10,891 bases of DNA from Steroidobacteraceae bacterium (GCA_013044085.1 JABEVI010000221.1:1-10891), one strand, 5' to 3'. Shown: positions 1 to 6,892, counted from the stretch's first letter. The notes: generated by a model not told the origin, from the letters alone. A program made the numbers and translations.

Positions 1-118
1 GAGCGCCTTCGAGGATCTTGCCGAGAGAGGGCACCAGCACGAAGGCGGCGCCCTGCAGGATGCCGGCGCCGTAGACGGCAAGGATTTGGCGGTGTCTGCT
101 CATCGGATTTGAAGGCAT
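1..118 (-). CDS. MFS transporter, N-terminal fragment (runs off left edge)
   Basis: Reading the minus strand from an ATG at 118 (or the in-frame ATG at 103) gives an open frame to the left edge of the window, about 39 residues. After a short polar start (MSRHRQ from the second ATG) there is a hydrophobic, glycine/alanine-rich segment, ILAVYGAGILQGAAFVLVPS. This is the usual look of the first transmembrane helix of a major facilitator superfamily carrier. Family knowledge: such proteins are about 400 residues with 12 helices in the inner membrane. Neither ATG has a strong ribosome binding site; the one at 118 is preceded by a weak GTGGG-like stretch. The gene lies 99 bp downstream of the TonB-dependent receptor on the same strand, so the two may form an outer- plus inner-membrane uptake pair. 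The substrate is unknown. Only the N-terminus is visible, so another multi-helix membrane protein is possible. Confidence 0.6.
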   Translation of the reverse strand, partial: MPSNPMSRHRQILAVYGAGILQGAAFVLVPSLGKILEGA

Positions 119-133
119 TGTAACCCACGCCCA

Positions 134-210
134 CCGGCCGCGCCGGCCGCTCGACCTGGGCGGCGCCATTCCCGCGCGGATCGCGGGCAGACTCGGCGGC
201 AAGTTGCCGC
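134..210. other. Cluster of GC-rich hairpins in the receptor-MFS gap
   Basis: Three short inverted repeats follow the receptor stop codon. They are GCGGC-AAGTT-GCCGC at 196-210, CCCGCG-CGGAT-CGCGGG at 171-187, and CCGGC-CGC-GCCGG at 134-146. None is followed by a T-run on the minus strand, so this is not a classical intrinsic terminator. The hairpins could stabilise the 3' end of the receptor mRNA or cause partial termination before the MFS gene. In DNA this GC-rich, such stems also arise by chance. Confidence 0.3.
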
Positions 211-217
211 GCGCCTC

Positions 218-2635
218 TCAGCCGCCGCCGAAGCGGTAGCGGATGTGCAACCCGAACACGCGCGGCTCGTTGGTGGTCTGCCGGTGGTCGTAGTTGTAGG
301 TGTTGACGTAGACGACCGCGCGGGTGTTGTCGAGGTTGGTGATGTAGAACTCGAAATCCCAGACGTTGTCCGGCGTATGCCATCCGGCACGCAGATCCGC
401 GAGGTTGAAGGCCGGCTGCAGCGTGCGGTTGTCGACACGCAGGTCGCTCCACATCGCGCCCGTGTGCGTGATGTCGTACTGCACATAGCCGATCACGTTC
501 GGGCGGATCGGCACCGAATAGCGTGCCGAGGCGTTCGCCTTGAAATACGGAACGAATGGCAGCCGCTCACCCGCGACGACCGGGTAACTCGAGTTCGCAT
601 AGGTGTTGCTGGTCAGGCGCGAGTCGTTGTACGCAAGTGACAGCGACAGCGTGAGACCTCGAACCGGACGTGCATCCACGTTCGTCTCGAGGCCATAGAC
701 CCGCGCGTTGCCGATGTTCGCATTGAACGTATTCGGCGAGATCGCGAGGTCGTAGACCGCGGTCTGGTAGTTCTTCCACGGCATGTAATAGGCGGCGCCG
801 TTCCACCGGTACCGGCCCTCGTCGAACATCGCCTTCCAGCCGAGTTCATAGCTGTCGAGCGTGTCCGGCGCAAAACTCTTCGGGACGAGCGGATTGCTGC
901 CTGCGCCCGTGTTGAAGCCGCCGTCGCGAAAGCCCTGCGCATAGGAGAAGTAATACAGCAGGTTCGGCGTCGCCTGGAAATTGACGCCCGCCTTGTAATC
1001 GATCTTCGAGAAGCTGACGCTCTGGGTCGGGGTCGGGACTTTCGGCTGGTAGAAATACCCCCCCCAGGCGCTCGAACCGGAGACGCGGGAACGGAAGTCG
1101 CGCAGACCGAAGTTCAGACTCCAACGCTGCGTCAAGTCCTGGGTGATGTCGCCGAACGCGGCGACATCGTGTTCATCGAGGCGCGAGGAACTGCTGTACC
1201 ACTCCTGGGGCAGCGGTGTGCCATGATAGTAGCTGATGTAACTCGCCGCCTGCGTGCCCTGGAAATCGATTCCCGGCATGTCGTAAAAATAGGTGTACTT
1301 GTCCTTCGTCTGCTCGAAATACAGGCCGACGGTCCAATGCGTGCGCCCGCCGGGCTTGGATTGGAGCCGCAGTTCGTGCGACCAGCGGAAGACCTGGTCG
1401 CGGTAGTTGTAGTACAAGGTCGGCACGTTACAACCGGAGAAGGTCGGCGGCGTGGTCGTCGAATCGTATCCCTGACAGGCGAAGGCCTGGATGGTCGCCG
1501 GCGTCACTTTTGGCGTGTTCACGTACTGGACGTATTCGGAGTATTCGTTGATCTGGTGGTTGCTGCGGCTGAAATAGCCGCCGGCATAGATTAGATCACC
1601 GATGCCGACGTCGCCCTTGACGGTCAGCGACATCATCCGGTTGAATCGATCCTGGGCCTCCGGGCCGAAGCGGGCCACGTTGCGCACCCCATTCACGCTC
1701 GGATTCTGGTCCCAGGCGCCGTGCACCTTCTGATGCTGGAAGCTCGCGGACAGATTTGCCTGCCATCGGTCGCCAAATTTTTGCAGCAGTTCCACGCGGC
1801 CGCCCGCGAAGAGTTCGTGGTTGTAATTATTGCCGGCCCACTCGGCATTGGTGCTGGTCGTGCCGTTGACCCAGTTGCGGGTCTCCAGCAAGTTGTTGAT
1901 GAACCCGCCCTTCTTCACGTAAAACCCCGAGATGCGCACCGCACTCCTGCCGGGCACCAGCGGCAGGTTGAGAAAGCCCTCGACGCTGTCGTTGATCGCG
2001 CCGCCGTCGATCTGGCCACCGTCGAGATCCATGCCGCCGCTCAGCTTGTTCGGATCCGGCTTGTTGGTGATCAGACGAATCGCACCGGACATCGCACCGG
2101 CCCCAAACAGCGTGCCCTGCGGTCCGTTCAGCACCTCGATGCGCTTGATGTCGTAGGCATGCAGATCGGGAATGCCGCCGTAGTAGCTCAGCGACTGATT
2201 GTCCAGATAGTATCCGGTGGTCGAGGTGTTCTGGTTGTTCGGCGTGCTGCCGTCGGATACGCCGCGCATGAAAAACTGCTGATAGCCCGGGCCAATGCTG
2301 ATGAACGAGACCGAGGGCACCTTCGATGCGTAGTCCTCGAACTGCGTGATGCCGAGGTTTTGCAGTTGCTTGCTGGTGAATACATCGATGCTCTCGGGAA
2401 CCTTCTGCAGATTCTCCGAGCGCTTGCTTGCGGTCACGATGATCTCGGAGAGACTGTCCTGTGCGGCGGCGGCACGGGCCGGCAGGGGCGCCAACGCGAC
2501 CACGGTCGTCCCGTAGAGAACCGCGGCGATCGCCACCGACAGCGAGCCTGAGACCGGTTCACCCTGAAGGGCTGCTGCACGGCCCGCGGGCGCGCGGCAC
2601 GGTCGTCCTTCGGGCTCCTTGGCGAAATTCTTCAT
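218..2635 (-). CDS. TonB-dependent outer-membrane receptor
   Basis: This encodes an 805-residue TonB-dependent receptor, a gated outer-membrane barrel powered by TonB-ExbBD for uptake of a large or scarce nutrient. Visible parts: an N-terminal segment with a hydrophobic core (about residues 34-55) ending in a PARA-type signal peptidase site; a TonB-box-like SEIIVTA (63-69); a plug domain (about 77-195) with the hallmark RIEVLNGPQGTLFGAGA block at 165-181; then a long aromatic-rich beta-barrel ending in IRYRFGGG, so the last phenylalanine is three residues from the end. C387 and C402 flank a probable external loop and could form a disulfide. I chose the ATG at 2635 because GGGAG sits 7 nt upstream of it. 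In-frame starts at 2677 (ATG) and 2722 (TTG) exist, but the candidate promoter would leave almost no leader for 2677 and excludes 2722. The tract at 1058-1065 is a run of eight G on the coding strand. The substrate cannot be deduced; siderophore, glycan and other organic ligands remain possible. Confidence 0.95.
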   Translation of the reverse strand: MKNFAKEPEGRPCRAPAGRAAALQGEPVSGSLSVAIAAVLYGTTVVALAPLPARAAAAQDSLSEIIVTASKRSENLQKVPESIDVFTSKQLQNLGITQFEDYASKVPSVSFISIGPGYQQFFMRGVSDGSTPNNQNTSTTGYYLDNQSLSYYGGIPDLHAYDIKRIEVLNGPQGTLFGAGAMSGAIRLITNKPDPNKLSGGMDLDGGQIDGGAINDSVEGFLNLPLVPGRSAVRISGFYVKKGGFINNLLETRNWVNGTTSTNAEWAGNNYNHELFAGGRVELLQKFGDRWQANLSASFQHQKVHGAWDQNPSVNGVRNVARFGPEAQDRFNRMMSLTVKGDVGIGDLIYAGGYFSRSNHQINEYSEYVQYVNTPKVTPATIQAFACQGYDSTTTPPTFSGCNVPTLYYNYRDQVFRWSHELRLQSKPGGRTHWTVGLYFEQTKDKYTYFYDMPGIDFQGTQAASYISYYHGTPLPQEWYSSSSRLDEHDVAAFGDITQDLTQRWSLNFGLRDFRSRVSGSSAWGGYFYQPKVPTPTQSVSFSKIDYKAGVNFQATPNLLYYFSYAQGFRDGGFNTGAGSNPLVPKSFAPDTLDSYELGWKAMFDEGRYRWNGAAYYMPWKNYQTAVYDLAISPNTFNANIGNARVYGLETNVDARPVRGLTLSLSLAYNDSRLTSNTYANSSYPVVAGERLPFVPYFKANASARYSVPIRPNVIGYVQYDITHTGAMWSDLRVDNRTLQPAFNLADLRAGWHTPDNVWDFEFYITNLDNTRAVVYVNTYNYDHRQTTNEPRVFGLHIRYRFGGG

Positions 2636-2642
2636 CACGGTT

Positions 2643-2647
2643 CTCCC
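2643..2647 (-). promoter_or_regulatory. Ribosome binding site fixing the receptor start
   Basis: The minus strand reads GGGAG, then AACCGTG, then ATG at 2635. This is a good Shine-Dalgarno sequence at 7-nt spacing. It favours 2635 over the longer in-frame starts at 2677 and 2722. Confidence 0.6.
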
Positions 2648-2689
2648 GGGCGTTGCGCCTTGGCGACGGGCGTTCATGTATACGCCCCT

Positions 2690-2719
2690 ATCATGGACAC
2701 GGGAAAACTCGCGAGTCAA
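2690..2719 (-). promoter_or_regulatory. Candidate sigma-70 promoter of the TonB receptor
   Basis: On the minus strand, TTGACT (2719-2714, 5 of 6 to consensus) is followed after 18 bp by CATGAT (2695-2690, 4 of 6). Transcription would start near 2683 and leave a leader of about 48 nt before the ATG at 2635. A perfect TATAAT also lies on the minus strand at 2730-2725, but I see no -35 at the right distance from it. Assigned by eye from consensus only. Confidence 0.45.
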
Positions 2720-2726
2720 CAAAAAT

Positions 2727-2770
2727 TATATGGACATATAGCGCCGCGATACGCGCGTATAGCGCCGGGA
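2727..2770. repeat. Repeat cluster upstream of receptor promoter, possible operator
   Basis: Within 44 bp there are three elements. The first is a perfect 6-bp inverted repeat TATATG-GA-CATATA (2727-2740). The second is a direct repeat TATAGCGCCG at 2737-2746 and again at 2758-2767, 21 bp apart, or two helical turns. The third, between those copies, is a perfect 12-bp palindrome ATACGCGCGTAT (2749-2760). The cluster lies just upstream of the candidate -35 (2714-2719) and 17 bp past the sulfotransferase stop codon. Its place and spacing suit binding by an activator or repressor of the receptor gene. The protein is unknown. Confidence 0.4.
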
Positions 2771-2786
2771 GCAGGCAACGCCCCGA

Positions 2787-4817
2787 TCAATCCGCGGTGG
2801 CCTCGCCCGCCTCTTCGTCCTCGAAGCGTTGCAGGCAATCGCCGAGCGCGCGCCGCAGCGGCCCAAGTTGTGCGGCGAAGTGCCGCCAGTACCCGATTCC
2901 CGAGTGGTAGATCGGCTGGCGGACCTGTTCGGAACTGGCGGTCCGGACAGCTCGCTTGTTTTCGTAGAAGCGCAGGCAGGCCGGTTCGAACGGCAAACCG
3001 CAGTGCTCGAGCAGACGCCGCACCTGCGCCTCCGTGTCGCGCACCACGGACTCGTAGCGCACGCGCAACACCTTGCCGGGCAGCACGCGGTCCCAGTGAT
3101 CCATTAAATCGACATAGCTGCGGTAGTAACGGCCCAAATCCTCCATGTCGTAGCTGAACGCCTGCCCCTTGGCGAAATACTGCTTGAACGCGCTGAAGCA
3201 GGCATCGAGCGGGTGACGTCGGACATCGATGATGATCGCGTGCGGCAGCAAGAGATGAATGAGGCCGACATGGCTGAAGTTGTTCGGCATCTTGTCGATG
3301 AACCGCGTCCGGCCCGTGCGAAAGATGCGCGTCTCGTCGATGTAGCGGGCCCCAAGCGCCGCGTATCGGTCCGGGGGCAGGCTCGACAGGCATTCCGGAT
3401 AGGCATCGGCGTGCCCATCGAAATGATCGAGCTCGCGCACGAAGGTGCCGATCGTCGGCAGTTCCATGGTGCCGTCGACCTCGGAATGGCTCGCCAGCAC
3501 CTGTTCAAGCAGGGTCGACCCGGATCGGGGCAATCCGACGATGAAAATCGGCGCCGGATCCGCACAGCCGACCCCGGTGCGGGTGGCGATAAAGGCGGCG
3601 TTCACCACCGTGGCCACCCGGCGGCATTTGAGTTCGAAGCCGGCCGCATCGAACGGCGTTTCGCGCCGGCGAGCCGCATTACCGGCCGCATAATGCTCGA
3701 AGGCTTGCTCATAAAGACCGCGTTGCTCGAACGCGCGGCCGAGCGCGAACCGCAGTTGGGGTCGCATCGGTGTGCCCGCGAGGCCCACGTCCGTCGGCAG
3801 CAAAGCCTGCATCGCCGCGATTTGCGCGTCGCTGAAGCGGTAGTTCTTCAGATCCGCGAGGCTGTAGTAAGCCTCGGCAAAATCCGCCTGGCGCTCGAGG
3901 CAGGCCTCGTAGGCGGTCTCGCACTCGGCGCGCCGGCCGAGTGTCTTGAGCGCATGGCCCTTCGACAGCAGCACCTGCAGCTGCCCGGGATCGATCGCGA
4001 GCGCCCGGTCGTAGGCCGCGAGAGCCTCCTGCGGACGCAGCGAATGCGCGAGCACGGTTCCGAGGATCACCCAACCGGCCGCGGATGCCTCGTCGATCGT
4101 CAGCGCATGCCGGATCGCCTCCTCCGCCTCGGCAAAGCGCGTACTCTCGAGATAAGTCTGCGCCAGTCCACGATGGATCAGCGGCAGGTGCGCCGTCTGC
4201 CGTGACGCATGCTGCAGCAGACGCAGGGAGTCCTGGGGAAAGCCGGCCGCCAACGACACGGCGGCGAGACCGCAAAGCGCGCCGACGTGCTCAGGATCCT
4301 CGCGCAGCACCTGCCTGAAGAGAATCTCCGCGCGGCGGCGATCGCCGCCATTGAGCAGACGGCTCGCTTCTTCGAGCGGCCGGGCGAAGGGCGCGGCGCC
4401 GAGCGCTTCGGTGAAGGCCTGACGGGCGCCGGCCATGTCGCCCGTGACCACGAGCAAGTCCCCGAGCGTGAACCACGCGCCCCGCAAGCCTCGATCGAGC
4501 CGCAGCGCCTGGCGCAGTTCGCCGATCGCACGTTCGATCAAGCCCTCCGTGATAAGTGCCTTGGCCAGATCCGCATGCGCATGGGCGAAGTCGCCGGCGT
4601 CGCGCACCACCGCTTCGAGCACCTCGATCGCCTCGCCGTGGCGTTCCTGCGCGAGCAGCGCAAGACCGAGCACACGCATCGAATTGACCTCGCCCGGGTG
4701 CGCGCGCAGCAGCGTGCGCAACGCCGCTTCGGCGCCGGTCGCGTCCCCCCGTTCGAACAGCGCGACCGCCTGCGCGTACGCGGTGTTGAATCTGGCGCCC
4801 TGCTCATCGCTTCCCAT
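2787..4817 (-). CDS. TPR-containing sulfotransferase
   Basis: This 676-residue protein has an N-terminal array of helical tetratricopeptide-like repeats (about residues 12-330) and a C-terminal PAPS-dependent sulfotransferase domain of the Sulfotransfer_3 type (about 420-660). Visible motifs: the 5'-phosphosulfate loop PIFIVGLPRSGSTLLEQVL (423-441), a glutamate at 452 that by hand alignment falls where tyrosylprotein sulfotransferases have their catalytic base, FIDKMPNNF (506-514), and the 3'-phosphate binding region DVRRHPLDACFSAFKQYF (531-548) with R533/R534 and S542. The ATG at 4817 is preceded by GGAGG at a short 4-nt spacing. I see no signal peptide, so the protein is probably cytoplasmic. 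The receptor gene starts 151 bp downstream on the same strand. Family knowledge: PAPS is the sulfate donor and the TPRs probably bind a protein or peptide partner. The acceptor is unknown; protein, glycan, lipid or small molecule are all possible. Confidence 0.9.
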   Translation of the reverse strand: MGSDEQGARFNTAYAQAVALFERGDATGAEAALRTLLRAHPGEVNSMRVLGLALLAQERHGEAIEVLEAVVRDAGDFAHAHADLAKALITEGLIERAIGELRQALRLDRGLRGAWFTLGDLLVVTGDMAGARQAFTEALGAAPFARPLEEASRLLNGGDRRRAEILFRQVLREDPEHVGALCGLAAVSLAAGFPQDSLRLLQHASRQTAHLPLIHRGLAQTYLESTRFAEAEEAIRHALTIDEASAAGWVILGTVLAHSLRPQEALAAYDRALAIDPGQLQVLLSKGHALKTLGRRAECETAYEACLERQADFAEAYYSLADLKNYRFSDAQIAAMQALLPTDVGLAGTPMRPQLRFALGRAFEQRGLYEQAFEHYAAGNAARRRETPFDAAGFELKCRRVATVVNAAFIATRTGVGCADPAPIFIVGLPRSGSTLLEQVLASHSEVDGTMELPTIGTFVRELDHFDGHADAYPECLSSLPPDRYAALGARYIDETRIFRTGRTRFIDKMPNNFSHVGLIHLLLPHAIIIDVRRHPLDACFSAFKQYFAKGQAFSYDMEDLGRYYRSYVDLMDHWDRVLPGKVLRVRYESVVRDTEAQVRRLLEHCGLPFEPACLRFYENKRAVRTASSEQVRQPIYHSGIGYWRHFAAQLGPLRRALGDCLQRFEDEEAGEATAD

Positions 4818-4868
4818 CCGTCCTCCACCGAGGCGCCGGACGGCTGCGTGCCGCCGGTCGATCCTGGG

Positions 4869-4877
4869 AGCCTAGCA
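4869..4877 (-). promoter_or_regulatory. Possible extended -10 for the TPR-sulfotransferase
   Basis: The minus strand reads TGCTAGGCT, a TGn extended -10 with a degenerate TAGGCT hexamer. There is no convincing -35; the nearest is a TTTGTG about 16 bp upstream. A start near 4862 would give a leader of about 45 nt. Weak, by-eye assignment. Confidence 0.25.
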
Positions 4878-4939
4878 CGCGTCGCACCCGCACAAATCAG
4901 GGTCGCATACGGAGCAGACCGCGGGCGGACGCTCTCCGG

Positions 4940-4945
4940 TATGAT
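4940..4945 (+). promoter_or_regulatory. Possible purU -10 element directly before the ATG
   Basis: TATGAT (5 of 6 to the -10 consensus) ends 6 nt before the purU ATG. If it is used, transcription would start at or next to the first base of the start codon and the mRNA would be leaderless. No -35 of good quality is seen 15-19 bp upstream. The absence of a Shine-Dalgarno sequence before this ATG is consistent with a leaderless message. Confidence 0.3.
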
Positions 4946-4951
4946 CAGCCC

Positions 4952-5821
4952 ATGGAATATCAAACCTCGCACCCGTACATTTTGACCGCGACCTGCCCGA
5001 GCCGCATGGGCACCACCGCCGCGGTCGCCACCTTTCTCGCTTCGCATCGCCTCTACATCATGGAGATGCACCAATTCGACGACGTGCTGACCAAGCGCTT
5101 CTTCGTGCGCGTGACTTTCTGTGCGGTGGCCGGCGAACGCGTCGATCTCGATGCCCTGCGCGCCGACTTCGTTGCCCTGGCGCAAGCCGAACAGATGCAG
5201 TGGACGATCCACGACGGAACGCTGCGCAGCCGGGTGATGATCCTGGTCTCGAAGCTCGACCATTGCCTCGAGGATCTGCTCTACCGGCAGCGCATCGGCG
5301 AGCTGCGAATGGACGTGAGCGCGATCGTATCGAACCACCCGGACATGCGCCCGATCGCCGAACGCTACGGGATTCCCTATCATCTGCTGCCGGTCTCTGC
5401 GGCGACCAAGGCGGCGCAGGAGGCGCAGCTGCTCGAATTGATCGAGCGCACGAACACCGAACTGGTGGTTCTGGCCCGCTACATGCAGATTTTCTCGGAC
5501 AATCTGTGCAAACGGCTCGGGGGGAAGGTGATCAATATTCACCACTCCTTCCTGCCCGGGTTCAAGGGAGCCAAACCCTACCATCAAGCGCACGAGCGCG
5601 GCGTCAAGTTGATCGGCGCCACTGCGCACTTCGTGACCGGCGATCTGGACGAAGGCCCGATCATCGAGCAATTCGTCGAGAGGGTCGACCACGGCTATAC
5701 GCCAGACATGCTCGCTGCGGTCGGACGGGATACCGAACGGCGGGCGCTTGCGACCGCCCTGGGTCTGCTGCTCGAGAACCGCGTGTTCCTCGACGGCGGC
5801 AAGACGGTGATCTTCAAATAG
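4952..5821 (+). CDS. purU: Formyltetrahydrofolate deformylase
   Basis: This 289-residue protein matches the usual PurU length of about 280-290. It hydrolyses 10-formyl-tetrahydrofolate to formate and tetrahydrofolate in the cytoplasm. Residues 8-85 form the N-terminal ACT-type regulatory domain (YILTATCPSRMG start). Residues 93-270 form the formyltransferase-like catalytic domain. By alignment to the GAR transformylase fold, the catalytic trio is N195 and H197 in VINIHHSFLPGFKGA and D233 in TGDLDEGPIIEQ. All three are present, so the enzyme should be active. The ACT domain needs residues from about 8 onward, so the ATG at 4952 is hard to move downstream, although no Shine-Dalgarno precedes it. 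Next to dimethylglycine and sarcosine demethylation genes, its likely job is to release excess folate-bound one-carbon units. In Pseudomonas a purU copy belongs to the GbdR regulon, which fits this neighbourhood. Its end overlaps the convergent regulator gene by 8 bp. Confidence 0.95.
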   Translation: MEYQTSHPYILTATCPSRMGTTAAVATFLASHRLYIMEMHQFDDVLTKRFFVRVTFCAVAGERVDLDALRADFVALAQAEQMQWTIHDGTLRSRVMILVSKLDHCLEDLLYRQRIGELRMDVSAIVSNHPDMRPIAERYGIPYHLLPVSAATKAAQEAQLLELIERTNTELVVLARYMQIFSDNLCKRLGGKVINIHHSFLPGFKGAKPYHQAHERGVKLIGATAHFVTGDLDEGPIIEQFVERVDHGYTPDMLAAVGRDTERRALATALGLLLENRVFLDGGKTVIFK

Positions 5822-6842
5822 CGGCAGGGCCGGCGGGGGGCTCCCGATTGAGCTTTCGCTCCGCGCTCGGCGGGTGGCCGAACTGGCTTCGATAGCATTT
5901 GGAGAAATGCGGCGGCGATTGAAAGCCGCACGCGGCGGTGATGTCCATGATGGGCATCGCGGTCTGCAGGAGAAGCTCGCGAGCCCGGCGCAGGCGCATC
6001 TCCAAATAGTAGCGCTTCGGCACGCAGTTCAAGTCGCGCCTGAATAGCCGTTCGATCTGGCGGCGCGACAAGCCGGTCGACTTGGCGATCTTGTCGAGCG
6101 ACATGGGTTTTTCGATGTTCTCCTCCATGAGTTGCGCCACCCGGATGAGGCCGCGGCTTGCGGGACCGATTTGCGCGCGCAAGGGCACGTATTGCCGGTC
6201 GGTGTCCTTGCGCACCCGTTCGACGATGAACTGTTCGGAGACCAGTTGCGAGAGGCGCGCGCCGAGCTTCGATTGAATCAGGTGCAGCATCAGGTCGAGT
6301 GGCGCCGTTCCGCCGGAGCACGTGAACCGGTCGCGGTCGATCGTGAACAATTGGTCGCTGATCCGCACCCGTGGAAACTCCTCACGCAGCGAGGAGAGGT
6401 TTTCCCAATGAATCGTCGCCTTGAAATTATCGAGCAACCCGGCTCGCGCGAGCGCGTAGCCGCCGGTGCACAAGCCGCCGAGCGGCACCCGTCGATCGGC
6501 GAGACGGCGTAGCTGCGTCAACAATGGCGCCGATACGGCATCGCGCACGTTCACCCCGGCGCAGACGAACAGAATGTCGACCGCCCCGAGTTTCTCGAGC
6601 GGCATGGTCGGCGTGAGCGACATGCCGCTGCTCGAAGGAACGGCCTGGCCGCTCGTGCTGACGATCGACCAATCGTAGACCTCACGGCCTGTGAGCCGAT
6701 TGGCCATCCTGAGCGGCTCGAGCGCATTGGAGACCGCAATCAGGGAGTAATTCGGCAGGGTCAGGAAGGCGTACTTGCACTTGCGCAGCACGGCTGCGGT
6801 TTCCAAGGCGTTCTCCGCTGTAATCTTCAAGGACTGGGACAC
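5814..6842 (-). CDS. GlxA/GbdR-type AraC-family transcriptional regulator
   Basis: This 342-residue protein has an N-terminal DJ-1/PfpI (class I glutamine amidotransferase-like) domain, about residues 24-190, and a C-terminal AraC DNA-binding domain with two helix-turn-helix motifs, about 235-330. Visible marks: the nucleophile-elbow sequence LGGLCTGGYALA with C125; IHWEN at 144-148; CSGGTAPLDLMLHLI at 175-189; HTH1 around LDKIAKSTGLSRRQIERLF (249-267); and HTH2 around IMDITAACGFQSPPHFSKCY (298-317). The layout and several blocks resemble GbdR of Pseudomonas, which activates glycine betaine, dimethylglycine and sarcosine catabolism genes. SouR, CdhR and other paralogues share the fold, so I leave the symbol blank. 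The gene is divergent from the dimethylglycine/sarcosine operon, which supports control of that operon. The start is unsettled: GTG at 6842 is the first possible (a TAA lies just upstream) but lacks a Shine-Dalgarno, while TTG at 6806 has GGAG at 6-nt spacing. Confidence 0.88.
   Translation of the reverse strand: MSQSLKITAENALETAAVLRKCKYAFLTLPNYSLIAVSNALEPLRMANRLTGREVYDWSIVSTSGQAVPSSSGMSLTPTMPLEKLGAVDILFVCAGVNVRDAVSAPLLTQLRRLADRRVPLGGLCTGGYALARAGLLDNFKATIHWENLSSLREEFPRVRISDQLFTIDRDRFTCSGGTAPLDLMLHLIQSKLGARLSQLVSEQFIVERVRKDTDRQYVPLRAQIGPASRGLIRVAQLMEENIEKPMSLDKIAKSTGLSRRQIERLFRRDLNCVPKRYYLEMRLRRARELLLQTAMPIMDITAACGFQSPPHFSKCYRSQFGHPPSAERKLNREPPAGPAAI
6813..6816 (-). promoter_or_regulatory. Ribosome binding site for an alternative regulator start
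   Basis: The minus strand reads GGAG, then AACGCC, then TTG at 6806. That gives a 330-residue regulator lacking the first 12 residues of the longer GTG reading. The DJ-1 fold begins only around residue 24, so both starts are structurally acceptable. Confidence 0.35.
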
Positions 6843-6850
6843 CAGCTCGG

Positions 6851-6856
6851 ATTATG
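6851..6856 (-). promoter_or_regulatory. Candidate -10 element for the regulator gene
   Basis: The minus strand reads CATAAT, 5 of 6 to TATAAT, with transcription expected to begin near 6844. No -35 is recognisable at the usual distance, so an activator or an alternative promoter may be used. This start would leave almost no leader for the GTG at 6842 but about 38 nt for the TTG at 6806. Confidence 0.3.
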
Positions 6857-6892
6857 CCATCGAGTCGTTCCGACTATCGTTTTTTTCCCAAG

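Noticed and set aside
1721..2551. 276-codon plus-strand frame opposite the receptor N-terminal half
   Set aside because: It covers the plug domain antisense, has no family signature, and is composed as expected for reverse-frame translation.
2636..2722. Longer TonB-receptor reading starting at TTG 2722 or ATG 2677
   Set aside because: The candidate promoter would start transcription near 2683, excluding 2722 and leaving about 6 nt of leader for 2677. The ATG at 2635 has a proper Shine-Dalgarno. An AGGGG before 2677 keeps that start a minor possibility.
3213..4205. 330-codon open frame on the plus strand opposite the TPR-sulfotransferase
   Set aside because: It is antisense to conserved TPR and sulfotransferase sequence, low in complexity, with no motifs or credible start; a GC-driven shadow.
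4538..5692. 384-codon minus-strand frame spanning the purU/sulfotransferase divergent gap
   Set aside because: It would overlap both well-supported genes. One part is antisense to purU and the rest is a frame-shifted reading of the sulfotransferase N-terminus.
6861..6886. Small hairpin AGTCG-TTC-CGACT followed by a T7 run on the plus strand, resembling an intrinsic terminator
   Set aside because: No plus-strand gene ends nearby (purU stops more than 1 kb upstream), the stem is only 5 bp with a bulge, and the site lies in the divergent promoter region. Probably coincidental.
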